DNA of 64,000 nucleotides from Cladosporium sp. IMV 00045. Its lineage: Eukaryota; Ascomycota; Dothideomycetes; Cladosporiales; Cladosporiaceae. Below the pieces are notes generated by a model. The model was not told the origin of the DNA. It saw nothing but the letters and a program-made list of their open reading frames with translations, and made no database searches. The stretch's first letter is position 1; each line of letters opens with the position of its first letter. The DNA is taken from assembly GCA_001931905.2 (NCBI GenBank), contig MSJI02000897.1, positions 1 through 64,000 of the forward strand. Reading direction: 5' to 3'. This document shows, one piece after another, positions 34,137 to 43,359 of the stretch. The position numbers were made by a program, and so were the translations under genes.

Positions 34137-36626
34137 TCAGTTAGGAGAACAGAGTAAATTGCAGCACTCGCGCAGTCGTTTTGAAGCCTCGGTCAATATC
34201 TCGGGTTCTGCTGTGGCAAGATCGTCTGCTAGAAATTGAAGCAATGCGATGCAATCCGGCTTTGATACGCTTTCTGACACTGTGAGTGGGTCGTCTGACT
34301 TAGCATGCTTCGAGATATAATTGTAAACGGTTTGCTGCTTGTCAGCAAAAGCCGAAGTCGTGCTCGAGGTCTGTGAATTGGATCTCCTTGCGTAATTGTA
34401 TTGCCAAATGGCGAGAGCAGCGAGGTAGAGGGACCAGGGACGATAAATGCAATGGTCTGATCGACTGAAGTAGTGCGATTCTGACTCGTTTTCCGATAGA
34501 TCGCTGTCACTTCTCGACATATGCTGAGAGAAGAATGTCTCCCAAAGCAGATTGAAAGAATGGAAAATCGCCAAGTTGGCTTCTGGAGAGCTTGCCCAGG
34601 TTTTAGCACGGAAAGCTGCACCAGCACGCTCTCTCGCGCTGACATGTCTTCCCAACAGAAGTTTCGAGCCTGCCAGAATTTGACAGTCGATTATGTCGAC
34701 GTGCATCGTTATGTAAGCCAACCGATAGAGCGTGTTCGGCTTAGCCGTGCTTCGGTCGTCGGATTTTATTGTTTGGTGTGGTTTGATGCTCTCGAGAACG
34801 TCTGTCAGGGAGCGCTTCCATCGGTCGAGCGCTCGAAGCAACTTGCGCGTCCACTTGCTGCGTTCCTCTTGCGCAGGGGCGCTGTCGATCAGATGCATGT
34901 GCTTCTCCTGGTGGCGAATATGCCAGCCGACGTTGAGCAGTCCGATAAGCAGAATCTGGCGGGCATGTTGGTGCGTTTGTACGTCGTTGCCATGTAAGTA
35001 CTTTTTGAGACCGTCCAGAAATTTCATAGATTTGATGCCCTGCATGCAAAAAGTGGTTTCGAGGTCGCGAACTTGATCGGCAGAAGCTGCTGTCCAAAGT
35101 ATGTTATCGCAGGGCAGCGGCAAACTGACATCGTAGGGGAACAGGTTACTCTCATGACCGAACATCATGGCGTGCAATGTGTCCATCTCAAATGCTGCAA
35201 AGACGACCCGCAGCATGGACTCTGTCTTGGCCCATCGTCTCCACCATGCATCTGGATCAGCAACCGGAAGCTGTGGCTTCTCACTCTGCTCACGGCTCGC
35301 ATACTGTGATGCGCTGGTAGATGTATCTATAGGCATCTCCGTGCCTGGCTGCCCACCCAGGGGACTTCCTCTTCGTAGTAGCGTCAATGTCGAGACATGA
35401 TGAATGTGTGCGCGCTCGTGCAATTGACGACTTGAGTACATCTTTTCGTAGAACTCAAGCGACAAGAGAGCCTGCGCTACCCACAGCTTTACTGGAGGTT
35501 GAGCATCATCATGTGTGTATATCTCCCATCGGACGCTGGTGATGATCATATCGGCAAAGCTTCGATAATGCTTCAAGACATCAAGAGAAGAATTTCGGAC
35601 CAGCTGAGCGGCACCCAGTGAGATGATGTTCAGAAGCAGCAGTGGAGGGCAATGCTCAACGGAGAATGTTGGATAGTGAAAGATCGAGATCTGTTCTGCC
35701 ACGTCTTTCCAGAATGAGGACACGCATTGATCGATGACAGAAGCACTGATGTTGGGAAGATCTCCTTCTGCTGACTGGAAGAGAAGACTGTCTGATCCGG
35801 CATCACTGAAGAAAACGTTGGACGCGTTCCTGCAACGGAAGCTGAGAATGAGGTGCTTCATCTCCTTGAGCCGTCGTCCGGAGATGGAGATCTTGCTGCC
35901 TAATGAGTATGTGTTGTGTGGCAGAGATAGACTCCCCAAGTCTGCATTCGCTGTGTCAAACAACATCCCAAGTGAGTCGACAGCTGGAGCTATTTCAGAT
36001 TGACTTGCCCCGAAGCCATTGCTGTTGCTGAGTCCCAAACCAGAGTCTACACCGTAGTCGGCGAACAGTAATGGAGTGAGGTCTAAATCCCATCCATGAG
36101 GGGCTTGAGGACTCAGAAGCCATGAAGCAAAGTTGTCGCTGTTCTGAGACGGGTCGACAACAGATGCATCGCCTGTATGTGAAAGAAGCGACCAGTCCGC
36201 TCCTGCCATGGTTGTTTCATCGACCAGAAAATCGGCATTGTGATGGGCAGAGCTTGGTACTGGCGCGCTCGATTGCCCATCATCCTCCAATGCTTGAGGG
36301 TTCGAAAAGGCAACTACCTCACGCACATCACTTGTTTGTCTTGTTGCAGGTGAGTGCTGCGCAGGACAGGAGGTTCTATGTCTGGCGACATGTCGTTCGA
36401 AAAGGTCCTGTCGCACAAACGTCTGGCGACAACCATCCTCCTCGCAACGATACAAGGGGTCAGAGCTGTGATTCAAGGCGTGCCTCTGGAGATGTTCGGC
36501 TCGTGAGTACCGTTTGTCGCATCCGGGGTGGAGACAGGTGAACCGTTTTGGGAGACCTTCTCGACTCGCGCGTTTCCTCTTTACACCATGTCGAACGTCC
36601 ACTGTCTCCCCTTCCACGCTCATCAT
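34137..36626 (-). CDS. C2H2 zinc-finger transcription factor with fungal_trans domain
   Basis: This is a nuclear regulator of 829 residues, single exon. Two C2H2 fingers lie at about 28-85: FTCLHPGCDKRYSRAEHLQRH and YRCEEDGCRQTFVRQDLFERH, both C-x4-C-x12-H-x3-H. A basic KRKRASRE stretch before finger 1 could serve as nuclear signal. A disordered middle is followed by the fungal-specific regulatory domain from about 300 onward (SFWKDVAEQISIFHYPTF, LLLLNIISLGAAQLV, AQALLSLEFYEKMYSSRQLHERAHIHHVSTL, WWRRWAKTESMLRVVFAAFEMD). Finger 1 has Arg, His and Arg at helix positions -1, 3 and 6, as in Msn2 finger 1, and is expected to contact GGG. Its own promoter and those of the next five genes contain G5 elements, so it is the likely pathway-specific activator. 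Confidence 0.9.
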   Translation of the reverse strand: MMSVEGETVDVRHGVKRKRASREGLPKRFTCLHPGCDKRYSRAEHLQRHALNHSSDPLYRCEEDGCRQTFVRQDLFERHVARHRTSCPAQHSPATRQTSDVREVVAFSNPQALEDDGQSSAPVPSSAHHNADFLVDETTMAGADWSLLSHTGDASVVDPSQNSDNFASWLLSPQAPHGWDLDLTPLLFADYGVDSGLGLSNSNGFGASQSEIAPAVDSLGMLFDTANADLGSLSLPHNTYSLGSKISISGRRLKEMKHLILSFRCRNASNVFFSDAGSDSLLFQSAEGDLPNISASVIDQCVSSFWKDVAEQISIFHYPTFSVEHCPPLLLLNIISLGAAQLVRNSSLDVLKHYRSFADMIITSVRWEIYTHDDAQPPVKLWVAQALLSLEFYEKMYSSRQLHERAHIHHVSTLTLLRRGSPLGGQPGTEMPIDTSTSASQYASREQSEKPQLPVADPDAWWRRWAKTESMLRVVFAAFEMDTLHAMMFGHESNLFPYDVSLPLPCDNILWTAASADQVRDLETTFCMQGIKSMKFLDGLKKYLHGNDVQTHQHARQILLIGLLNVGWHIRHQEKHMHLIDSAPAQEERSKWTRKLLRALDRWKRSLTDVLESIKPHQTIKSDDRSTAKPNTLYRLAYITMHVDIIDCQILAGSKLLLGRHVSARERAGAAFRAKTWASSPEANLAIFHSFNLLWETFFSQHMSRSDSDLSENESESHYFSRSDHCIYRPWSLYLAALAIWQYNYARRSNSQTSSTTSAFADKQQTVYNYISKHAKSDDPLTVSESVSKPDCIALLQFLADDLATAEPEILTEASKRLRECCNLLCSPN

Positions 36627-36954
36627 GTTGGCGAAAACGCAACGGCGATTTGGGGGTTGGGAAAGACGACCTTCAACTTTGTGGTCGGGTGGGGGCAGAT
36701 TGGGGGTCGAGTGGGTCTTGGTGGACGTGGAGAGATAGGCGGGGTGGGGTTGATTGATATGCCCTGTGTAAAAGCAGTACCTCCTACCCTGTATCTATGT
36801 TACAGCCGAGGTGTGGAAGATGTCACCCTAGCAACATTGATAGCTTATCAATCCGGCGGAGAAATATCACTTTCGGACATGTTACAATCGATCAAGTATG
36901 TGTGCATCAGATGATAATGTGCCTACCTACTTATCAGCGGGCGGCACGACTGCC
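36627..36954. promoter_or_regulatory. Promoter of the C2H2 regulator with TTGGGGGTC elements
   Basis: Upstream of the regulator start (36626, minus strand) there are TTTGGGGGTTG at 36649-36659 and ATTGGGGGTCGA at 36699-36710. A weaker GGTGGGGGCA lies near 36688-36697. The second site equals the element found before the deacylase, RidA and lyase genes, suggesting autoregulation (inference). Confidence 0.6.
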
Positions 36955-37938
36955 TCAAACACAGGCCTCCAGTTTCATCATCTCAGCAAACCCTTCCCTC
37001 ATATCGGCCTCAGCAACTTCGTCAGGCTTAACACAAGGGCGTCGTGGTACACCGCCGTAGCCGCAGAATGATTGCAATCCCGTCTTGACAGCAATGAAGC
37101 CGCCCTTGATCGCCACCCAATCTCCTCGCGCAAGTACTGCCGCCAGACTCTGCGCCTCTTTGATTTGACCCTGCTCGTATAATTGCATGGTCTTGACATG
37201 AGTCTTGGGACTCAGATTTGCCAGACCCGCAATAACACCCTGACCTCCCGCGATGAGAGTCGGTAGAAGGAAATCGGCACTGCCTCCCATGGTCGCAAAA
37301 CCGCTCGATGAGGTCGCAGCAGCCACTCTAGTCAGTTTACCAGTGTTACCGCATGTCAGCTTGACGCCAACGATATTTGGGTGTTGAGAGAGCTCAATGA
37401 TCTGATCAGAGTTGAGATCAAGACCGCCTTGTACCGCGGGAAAATTGTAGATCACGAGAGGAATGGGTGATGCGTCTGCAACGGCGCGAAAGAAGTCCAG
37501 GATCAGGCTCGAGTTCAACAAAGAGCCGTAGTAGCTTGGTGGCAAGACCAAAGCAAAATCGCCACCGCTCTCGGCTGCATCTCTGCACAACTTGATGGTC
37601 TCTTGTGTAGATGGTGCACCGCAGCCTACCAACAGCGCCATGTCGCCATGACCACTGCTCGCAAGGGCTTCTCGCGTTGTCCGAGTAATGAGCATTCGTT
37701 CATCGTGGCTGAGATGGACTGCCTCGCCATTGCTTCCATGTGTTACGATGCCCGTAACTCCAGAGCTGGCAAGTGCCTCGACGTGCCTTTTGGTGGTTTC
37801 GACATCGACTGCTTGATGCTCACCGGCATTGAAGAAAGCGACAGTGGGCACGTAGATACCAGGCTTGAGAGAATGCGTCTGCGACTGGCTGATATGTTGG
37901 CCACTGAATGGTGACTCGGTAGCGATGCTTGGAGCCAT
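36955..37938 (-). CDS. DapA/NAL superfamily aldolase-lyase
   Basis: This is a class I Schiff-base lyase of the dihydrodipicolinate synthase / N-acetylneuraminate lyase family, which splits or condenses 2-oxo acids around pyruvate. The start at 37938 (MAPSIATES) gives 327 residues; an upstream in-frame extension to 38064 lacks family character and crosses the putative regulatory element. Visible motifs are GIYVPTVAFFN (strand 1), GVTGIVTHGSNGEAVHLSHDER, the catalytic Tyr in VIYNFP, the Schiff-base Lys in NIVGVKLTCGN, and GGSADFLLP. Lysine synthesis in fungi uses aminoadipate, so a catabolic role (cleaving a 2-oxo acid made by the neighbouring dehydratase and RidA) is more likely than lysine biosynthesis. 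The substrate is unknown. Confidence 0.85.
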   Translation of the reverse strand: MAPSIATESPFSGQHISQSQTHSLKPGIYVPTVAFFNAGEHQAVDVETTKRHVEALASSGVTGIVTHGSNGEAVHLSHDERMLITRTTREALASSGHGDMALLVGCGAPSTQETIKLCRDAAESGGDFALVLPPSYYGSLLNSSLILDFFRAVADASPIPLVIYNFPAVQGGLDLNSDQIIELSQHPNIVGVKLTCGNTGKLTRVAAATSSSGFATMGGSADFLLPTLIAGGQGVIAGLANLSPKTHVKTMQLYEQGQIKEAQSLAAVLARGDWVAIKGGFIAVKTGLQSFCGYGGVPRRPCVKPDEVAEADMREGFAEMMKLEACV

Positions 37939-38251
37939 GATTCGAATAGTTCTCGATGTTGAGATTCGGATTGGGTTGGTGTGAAGACGGATCTGTATGC
38001 TTAACGATTCATCATTTGTATGTTGACTAAATCGACGGTTGACCCCCAATGTCCAATAGTTCACCCCACTTCACAAGACACAGCTTGATCGCCCATATTT
38101 GGGGGCACAAATTTAGCAGAGAAGGTGGCCACACCGGCCAAGGGAGCATTGGCGCCTCTGCAGAAGTCAAGAACTCTTGCTCAGTAACGCCCAATTTTCA
38201 TCTGTCTCCAAAACCGACACAGGAACCTTCTTCGAATACCCATGAATTTTT
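37939..38251. promoter_or_regulatory. Promoter of the DapA-like gene with TTGACCCCCAA element
   Basis: TTGACCCCCAAT at 38039-38050 is the reverse complement of the ATTGGGGGTCAA element, about 100 bases upstream of the lyase start. A second copy, ATTTGGGGGCAC, begins at 38097. The spacer also holds the 3' end of the deacylase gene side. Confidence 0.6.
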
Positions 38252-40012
38252 CTAGCTAACAACGTACTCGGCATATCCTTTCACCTCTCGCAATCGAATA
38301 GTCTTTCCAGCTCTCGCCCCCGTGGGCTTGCCCTCATCCACAGCAATCGTGCCATTTACCATAACTGTACGAATTCCTTTGGCCGGCTGCTCCGGCACAG
38401 CAAACGTCGCGGCATCCCTAATGGTATCTGCATCAAACAGTACTAGATCTGCCCGGTAGCCTTCCTTCACAAGGCCGCGATCGCGTAACCGAAGGATCGC
38501 AGCAGGCCGACCTGTCAAGTGATTCACGACCTCCACCAGCCCTCCAGCGAATATAGTCTCGGGCTCGATGCTTTCGAAGATCTCGCCACCTACAGAGCCT
38601 TGAGTGCCAGTGATGTTCCGTGACTTGCCCCGACTCAGATCGCGGTGGTAATGACCCAAGTACCTAGCGAACGTTCCCCAGCCTCTGGGATGCGGTTTGG
38701 TGGACGTTAGAATACCATCAGAGCCTCCGGTGTGTACACGATGACGCATGATTTTGCGTACGTTGCCTTCGTGGCCTGCGTGTTGCATGATGGTGGTACC
38801 AAAGTCATCCGATTTGAGGATCTCGATCCAAACATCGAAGGGGTCCTTGCCCTCATCGCGGGCGATCTGATCGATCGTCTTGCCAACATATCTATCGGCA
38901 AGTGAAGCATTTTGAACACCGCCAATCTCGATGGTGTCCCAGTCCAAAGTGCAGCCCATGCATCCATCCGTGCCTAATATGAGCGCTTGATGCCTGATCT
39001 TTCCAAGCTGTTCCGGATCGCTCAGGATGTCAAGTTTGTCGTCAGCTGATGAGACCCAGCTCGGAAGGAGTGCGGCCAGTGTTGTAGAGCCAGGGAGGTA
39101 AGGATAAGTGTCCAAGGTAATGTCTAAGCCTTCTTCCAACGCTGCGTCAATCATGGCTATCAACTCATCAGCCCGACCAGCGTTCTCGGGGAAGTTGAGA
39201 GTGGCATGCGTCAAATGTAGCCTAATACCAGTCTTGCGGGCAAGATCAAGCATCTCGGCATACGCTTGAATTGCACCTTTACCGTAGGACCGGTGATGAG
39301 GGCAGAAGTAGCCGTCGTACTGCTTCACTACCCGGCATAGTTGCGTGAGCTCAGCATTGTCCGCGAACATGCCGGGTACATATGTGAGACCCGATGACAT
39401 GCCCACAGCTCCGTCTTTGAATGCGGTATGTAGGTGATCTTTCATTAGATCGATCTCTTCTTGAGAGCAAGGCGATTTATCCCAGCCTTTAACAAGAATC
39501 CGGAGATTGCCTTGTGGCACTAGGTAAGCTGCATTCACAGCGATCTTCGAATCGTCAAGAACATCGAGATACTCTTTAACGCTACGCCATCTGTCGAAAA
39601 AGTCTGGCGGCTCAGATGGGTTTCCATTCCAGCCTGCAATTTGCTTTCTGATACGGGCCATCGAGGTATCGGTGACCGGACTGTACGATATGCCGTCCTG
39701 ACCGACGACGTCCAAGGTGACTCCTTGAGTAACCTTTGCCAGATGTTTCGGTGTATGGAGTAAGGACAGATCCGAATGGGCATGCATATCAATGAAGCCC
39801 GGGCAAAGAGTCCATTTCCCATTCTCGCAATCAATTACTCGAACATTGTCGTCGGGGATGTGCTTAAGGTCATTATTGCCGCCGAGCGGTTGGATCGTTT
39901 GAATGTAGCCGTCTTTTACCAAGACGTTCGCATTGAAAGCTGGAGTGCAGCCTGTGCCATCGATGACGTTGGCAGATTTGAATAGGATGCTGTTCATACA
40001 CTTAATTGTCAT
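38252..40012 (-). CDS. N-acyl-D-amino-acid deacylase (D-aminoacylase family amidohydrolase)
   Basis: This zinc amidohydrolase releases D-amino acids from their N-acyl (usually N-acetyl) derivatives. It is a single exon of 586 residues with a C-terminal beta-sandwich. Metal and active-site positions are HAH at 77/79 in GFIDMHAHSD, the His pair in FCPHHRSYGKG (239-240), LTHATLN (H269) and Asp432 in TGGSDGI. GMSSGLTYVPGMFAD (about 204-218) and the C-terminal NHLTGRPAAILRLRDRG and GYRADLVLFDAD are family signatures. The Cys that binds zinc in the Alcaligenes enzyme is replaced: VVGQDGISY has Asp106 where GNCG is usual. M6 at 39997 is an alternative start. It is divergent from RidA across a shared promoter with four G5 elements. 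Substrate identity is open. Confidence 0.88.
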   Translation of the reverse strand: MTIKCMNSILFKSANVIDGTGCTPAFNANVLVKDGYIQTIQPLGGNNDLKHIPDDNVRVIDCENGKWTLCPGFIDMHAHSDLSLLHTPKHLAKVTQGVTLDVVGQDGISYSPVTDTSMARIRKQIAGWNGNPSEPPDFFDRWRSVKEYLDVLDDSKIAVNAAYLVPQGNLRILVKGWDKSPCSQEEIDLMKDHLHTAFKDGAVGMSSGLTYVPGMFADNAELTQLCRVVKQYDGYFCPHHRSYGKGAIQAYAEMLDLARKTGIRLHLTHATLNFPENAGRADELIAMIDAALEEGLDITLDTYPYLPGSTTLAALLPSWVSSADDKLDILSDPEQLGKIRHQALILGTDGCMGCTLDWDTIEIGGVQNASLADRYVGKTIDQIARDEGKDPFDVWIEILKSDDFGTTIMQHAGHEGNVRKIMRHRVHTGGSDGILTSTKPHPRGWGTFARYLGHYHRDLSRGKSRNITGTQGSVGGEIFESIEPETIFAGGLVEVVNHLTGRPAAILRLRDRGLVKEGYRADLVLFDADTIRDAATFAVPEQPAKGIRTVMVNGTIAVDEGKPTGARAGKTIRLREVKGYAEYVVS

Positions 40013-40695
40013 GATCTAAGCTGAAAGATTGGTACAATCGAAAGGGAAGGAGGCTGAGGCATGCACTTGCAGACAAGATGGAATCTAGGGGAAAATTTCC
40101 CTCCAGCCCGCCACAACTGACCCCCATATCAACGCCATTCGTATGGCCATTGTTACCTAGGTAGTCGTTATCAGTCCTGATCTCGCACAGAACTGTGAGA
40201 ATAGCCGATACGTGCCGAAAACCCTATCACATCTTAAGCAATTGAATGATACTCTGATTTGGGGGTACAGTAGTAACTACATACCTTACAGGGTGGTGTT
40301 GCATATTATTAAATTGATAACAAGCATCGTTATCAGCAACGTTACACAAGTTCGTAGTATCGATCACGCAACGATAATCGCGTTCAATAAATGGCGACAC
40401 AAGCTTTGAAATGAAGCTGCGGGGTTGAAGGGCGCCGGTATGGCTCACCGACCGAAGACTCATGAATAGTGCCGACCTCGCAAGTCGCTTATCAAACCTC
40501 CACTACTTTCTCTCCGTAGGGCGTGGTGGGGGTCACCATTGGGGGTCGGAGTGGGGAACGTCATCTACAGGACACCTTTGTCTTCTCCGTGTCCAATGTG
40601 TCAGTTGTCCAGTGCTTCACGAATTCCATCAGACAGACTCACATCATATCCAACTCGAAACGAAGAAACCTTACAGCAAAAGGACCATAATCAAA
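40013..40695. promoter_or_regulatory. Shared divergent promoter of deacylase and RidA with four G5 elements
   Basis: Elements are TGACCCCCA at 40118-40126 (near the deacylase), ATTTGGGGGTAC at 40256-40267, and a close pair, GTGGGGGTCAC at 40526-40536 and ATTGGGGGTCGG at 40538-40549, about 150 bases upstream of RidA. No coding frame was recognised in this 683-base gap. Confidence 0.65.
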
Positions 40696-41193
40696 ATGCC
40701 GCTCAGCAAGCAAGTCATTCTTACCGACAAGGCACCCAAGCCTATCCCGGTCCTCAACCAGGGCCTCGTCGTCGGAGACATGGTATACTGCTCTGGTCAG
40801 GTTGGCACCGATCCCGCGACCGGAAAGCTGGTAGAGGGCGATGTACAGGCCAGAACAGTGAGTTCCCGAAACCGAGCTTCACTCTGAGACCAGGACTAAC
40901 ATCCACATTCAGGAGCAAGTTCTCAAGAACCTCAGCGCAGTCCTGGAAGCCGGTGGCTCAAGTCTCGCTAAGGCGGTGAAAGTCAACATCTTCCTTGCGG
41001 ACATGGGCGATTTCGCTGCAGTGAACGAAGTATACGGCAAATTCTTCCCTGATCCTAAGCCTGTAAGTTTCACCATGTCATCAGTAGCCCAGGCGCTGCC
41101 AATTCTGACCACAAACAGGTTCGTACCTGCGTTTGCGTTAAGTCGCTTCCACTTGGCACAGATGTCGAGATCGAGTGCTCCGGTCACCTTTAG
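40696..41193 (+). CDS. RidA/YjgF/YER057c family enamine-imine deaminase
   Basis: This hydrolyses reactive 2-aminoacrylate-type enamines/imines, released by PLP-dependent dehydratases, to 2-oxo acids and ammonia, protecting other PLP enzymes. Exons are 40696-40857, 40913-41062 and 41119-41193 (all phase 0), giving 128 residues, the normal trimer-forming length. Motifs are NQGLVVGDMVYCSGQVGTDP, LKNLSAVLEAGGSSLAKAVK, VNIFLADMGDFAAVNEVY and the catalytic-Arg strand VRTCVCVKSLPLGTDVEIE at the C-terminus. There is no mitochondrial presequence, so it is probably cytosolic. Its position beside a D-serine-dehydratase-like gene fits its biochemical role precisely. Confidence 0.93.
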
Positions 41194-41449
41194 GGCACAT
41201 AGCACGTTCATAGCGATCCGACGAAGAATAAAATGGCTTCATGAAAAGAACCATCATTGTGCCATGACTCGAATTGCGGTTTCTATGTTCACTATGATCT
41301 ACTTGAGACTTTACAATGGATTCATCAATTGATTTGGAACCAGAGTGTTTCAGATAAGTACTCGATCGCCATCAACACGAGGAGAAAACAAAGCAGCGAT
41401 TTAGGAGAAACTTGAATACTCGGGCTTGCATTCACATATCAATCCATAA

Positions 41450-42968
41450 TTACCAGCCTCGACAACGCACCCAAACGTCTACTATGCGATCCTTTTCTGC
41501 GCCCCCAGCCGAGCTATCTACAACCAAGAAGTACCCGAAACATGCCGCGGTGATACAACAATGATTCGGCCAGATGCGCACTTTTTGTCCCAGGGCCAGC
41601 GGGCGAATATTTTCCTCTGAACCTTGCCAGCTGAGGATACCATGCTCCTGTGCAATACGATCGACGATCCATCCCTCGCGAGCTCCAAGGGGATCGAAAT
41701 ATGAAGGCTCGAGATTCTCTTTCGTTCCGTTTTGCAGGTGCCAGGCCGGCTCCGAAGACCTCCATGGCGTGATGACGCCCATGCCGGGGTAGCTCTTGCA
41801 AGCCTCGCGGCCCAAAGCTAGACATCCAGAAGCTATCAAAGCCTCAGGTGGACTCCTATGCGGATATAAGCTAGCGACCTCAGCAAGAACCGTCAGAGCG
41901 ACATCATCGTAACCGAGATTGGTGTTCTTCGGACGGGAACGACTGGCCAGCTGTTGCATATCAAGCGTGCAATAGGCACCAGCATGGATCTCGATGTTGA
42001 AGGATTCTTTGATACGGTCCAGAGAGTCTTTGGCTTGTTTCGTGGCTGGGTCGAAAGTCTTCGGATCTAATAGATTCTGCGCAGCCATAGCTGTCGGTGT
42101 TGCTCCCACAGCAATCGTGTATGAGTCGGTAGGAAAGACCTTCTTCGCCGCGGTTGAAGCGATGGCACACCGTTCAATCTCTTGGAGAAGGAATGCCAGC
42201 GCCTCGCCCGTGCTGCTTGAGCTGTAGCTTGCCCCCAGGTGACTATAGAATCCATGAAGTTCGAATGGCCATTCGGGATCCACACGATGGGCTTTGAAGG
42301 CTTCCAAGATCTCCGAAAGCTGAGGAGATGCTGGGTGCACTCCAGCACGATTACCCCCAGTGTCAAGTTTGATGTAGACACTAATCTTGTGATGGACTGC
42401 CTTGAAAGCGTCGGACAGTAATGTCACGGCTTCCGCATTGTCGATCAAGACTGAAATGCTGCCTTCCCCGAGGAGTGATTGCGCCTTCAACAACCTGGGA
42501 ACGACAGATGGCGATACCGGGAGTCCATAAAGTACCTGCACTGGGGTCAACGAGATGCAAGGAATTAAACTCAGCAGTCTAACTTACATTGACCGGTCGG
42601 CCTTGTTTCACGCACTCGATCAAGAAAGGTGACAGAAATTCGAGCTCTGAGATCGTCGAAACGGCCAGGTTCACAGGTCTGGGCCCTTCGCCTACTTGCA
42701 GCTTCGTGAGCTCGACAGTCTGTATCGAATCAGCATGTCGTGTTCATGTCCCACAAAATGGAGTCTTACTAACTTTGTGTGTTTTGACATGAGCTCTAAA
42801 TTTGACCCCGAGAGCGTCACAAGCCTCGAGCATCGATTGACAATTCCGACGTGCTGCAGCAACATCGATGATGGCGGTGGGGGTATCGGCTTCCTGTAAT
42901 CTCTTCCCGAGGTACGTTGCCCTTAGGTCTTCCTTGAGGGCGTTCGGGTATCTTGCAGTGATGCCCAT
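41450..42968 (-). CDS. D-serine dehydratase-like PLP enzyme (DSD1/D-threonine aldolase fold)
   Basis: This is a zinc- and PLP-dependent fold-III enzyme that in its family converts D-serine to pyruvate and ammonia, or cleaves D-threonine. Exons are 42774-42968, 42588-42719 and 41450-42535, all in phase 0, giving 470 residues. The PLP lysine is in FRAHVKTHK at the end of exon 1. The next exon starts TVELTKLQVG, and LDTGGNRAGV, HGFYSHLGASY and TPTAM form the PLP-phosphate side. Near the C-terminus WPNHCCITAA gives His-x-Cys, the zinc pair of eukaryotic D-serine dehydratases, rather than the His-x-Asp of D-threonine aldolases. The start at 42968 is the first ATG of a frame that stays open slightly further upstream. 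Accepted substrates may be wider than D-serine. Confidence 0.88.
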
Positions 42969-43359
42969 GTCTTCGAGTATAGCCAATGAGATTGATGCAG
43001 ATGATTCTGTAGGAAAACACGATCTAAGTTGCTTCTTATCGTTGTTCTACTCCCCGGTTATCGGTGCTCGTACCAAAGGTTGACCCCCAACTGGGTGGGG
43101 TCACAGATAAGGATGATGGATCGGCGCTTTGGGGGTATCAATCCCACGTGCGTTTGCAGTTCTTATCTCCATGGGGTGTCGCGTGTGTCTCGGTTCCCCC
43201 GCAATCACGGCGATGTACATATACTCGAGAGGGTGAGCGCCACGGAGGTGTTTTTGCTTCTGGCAAGTTACACATCTGAGTCTGATTCGGTTCCAGTGAT
43301 CATTGTCATCTTGAACAAGCGAGCAAACCTACCAAGTGATTCCTGGATCCCGCAAATCA
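42969..43359. promoter_or_regulatory. Divergent promoter of the dehydratase and MFS genes with G5 elements
   Basis: GTTGACCCCCAACT at 43079-43092 is a clear copy of the element. GGGTGGGGTCAC follows at about 43094-43105, and CTTTGGGGGTATC at about 43128-43140. All three lie within 62 bases, roughly midway between the two starts, so one cluster of sites could serve both genes. Confidence 0.65.

Noticed and set aside
37939..38064. 42-residue N-terminal extension of the DapA-like protein
   Set aside because: No family similarity, and it would place the G5 element in coding sequence; the ATG at 37938 fits the family start.
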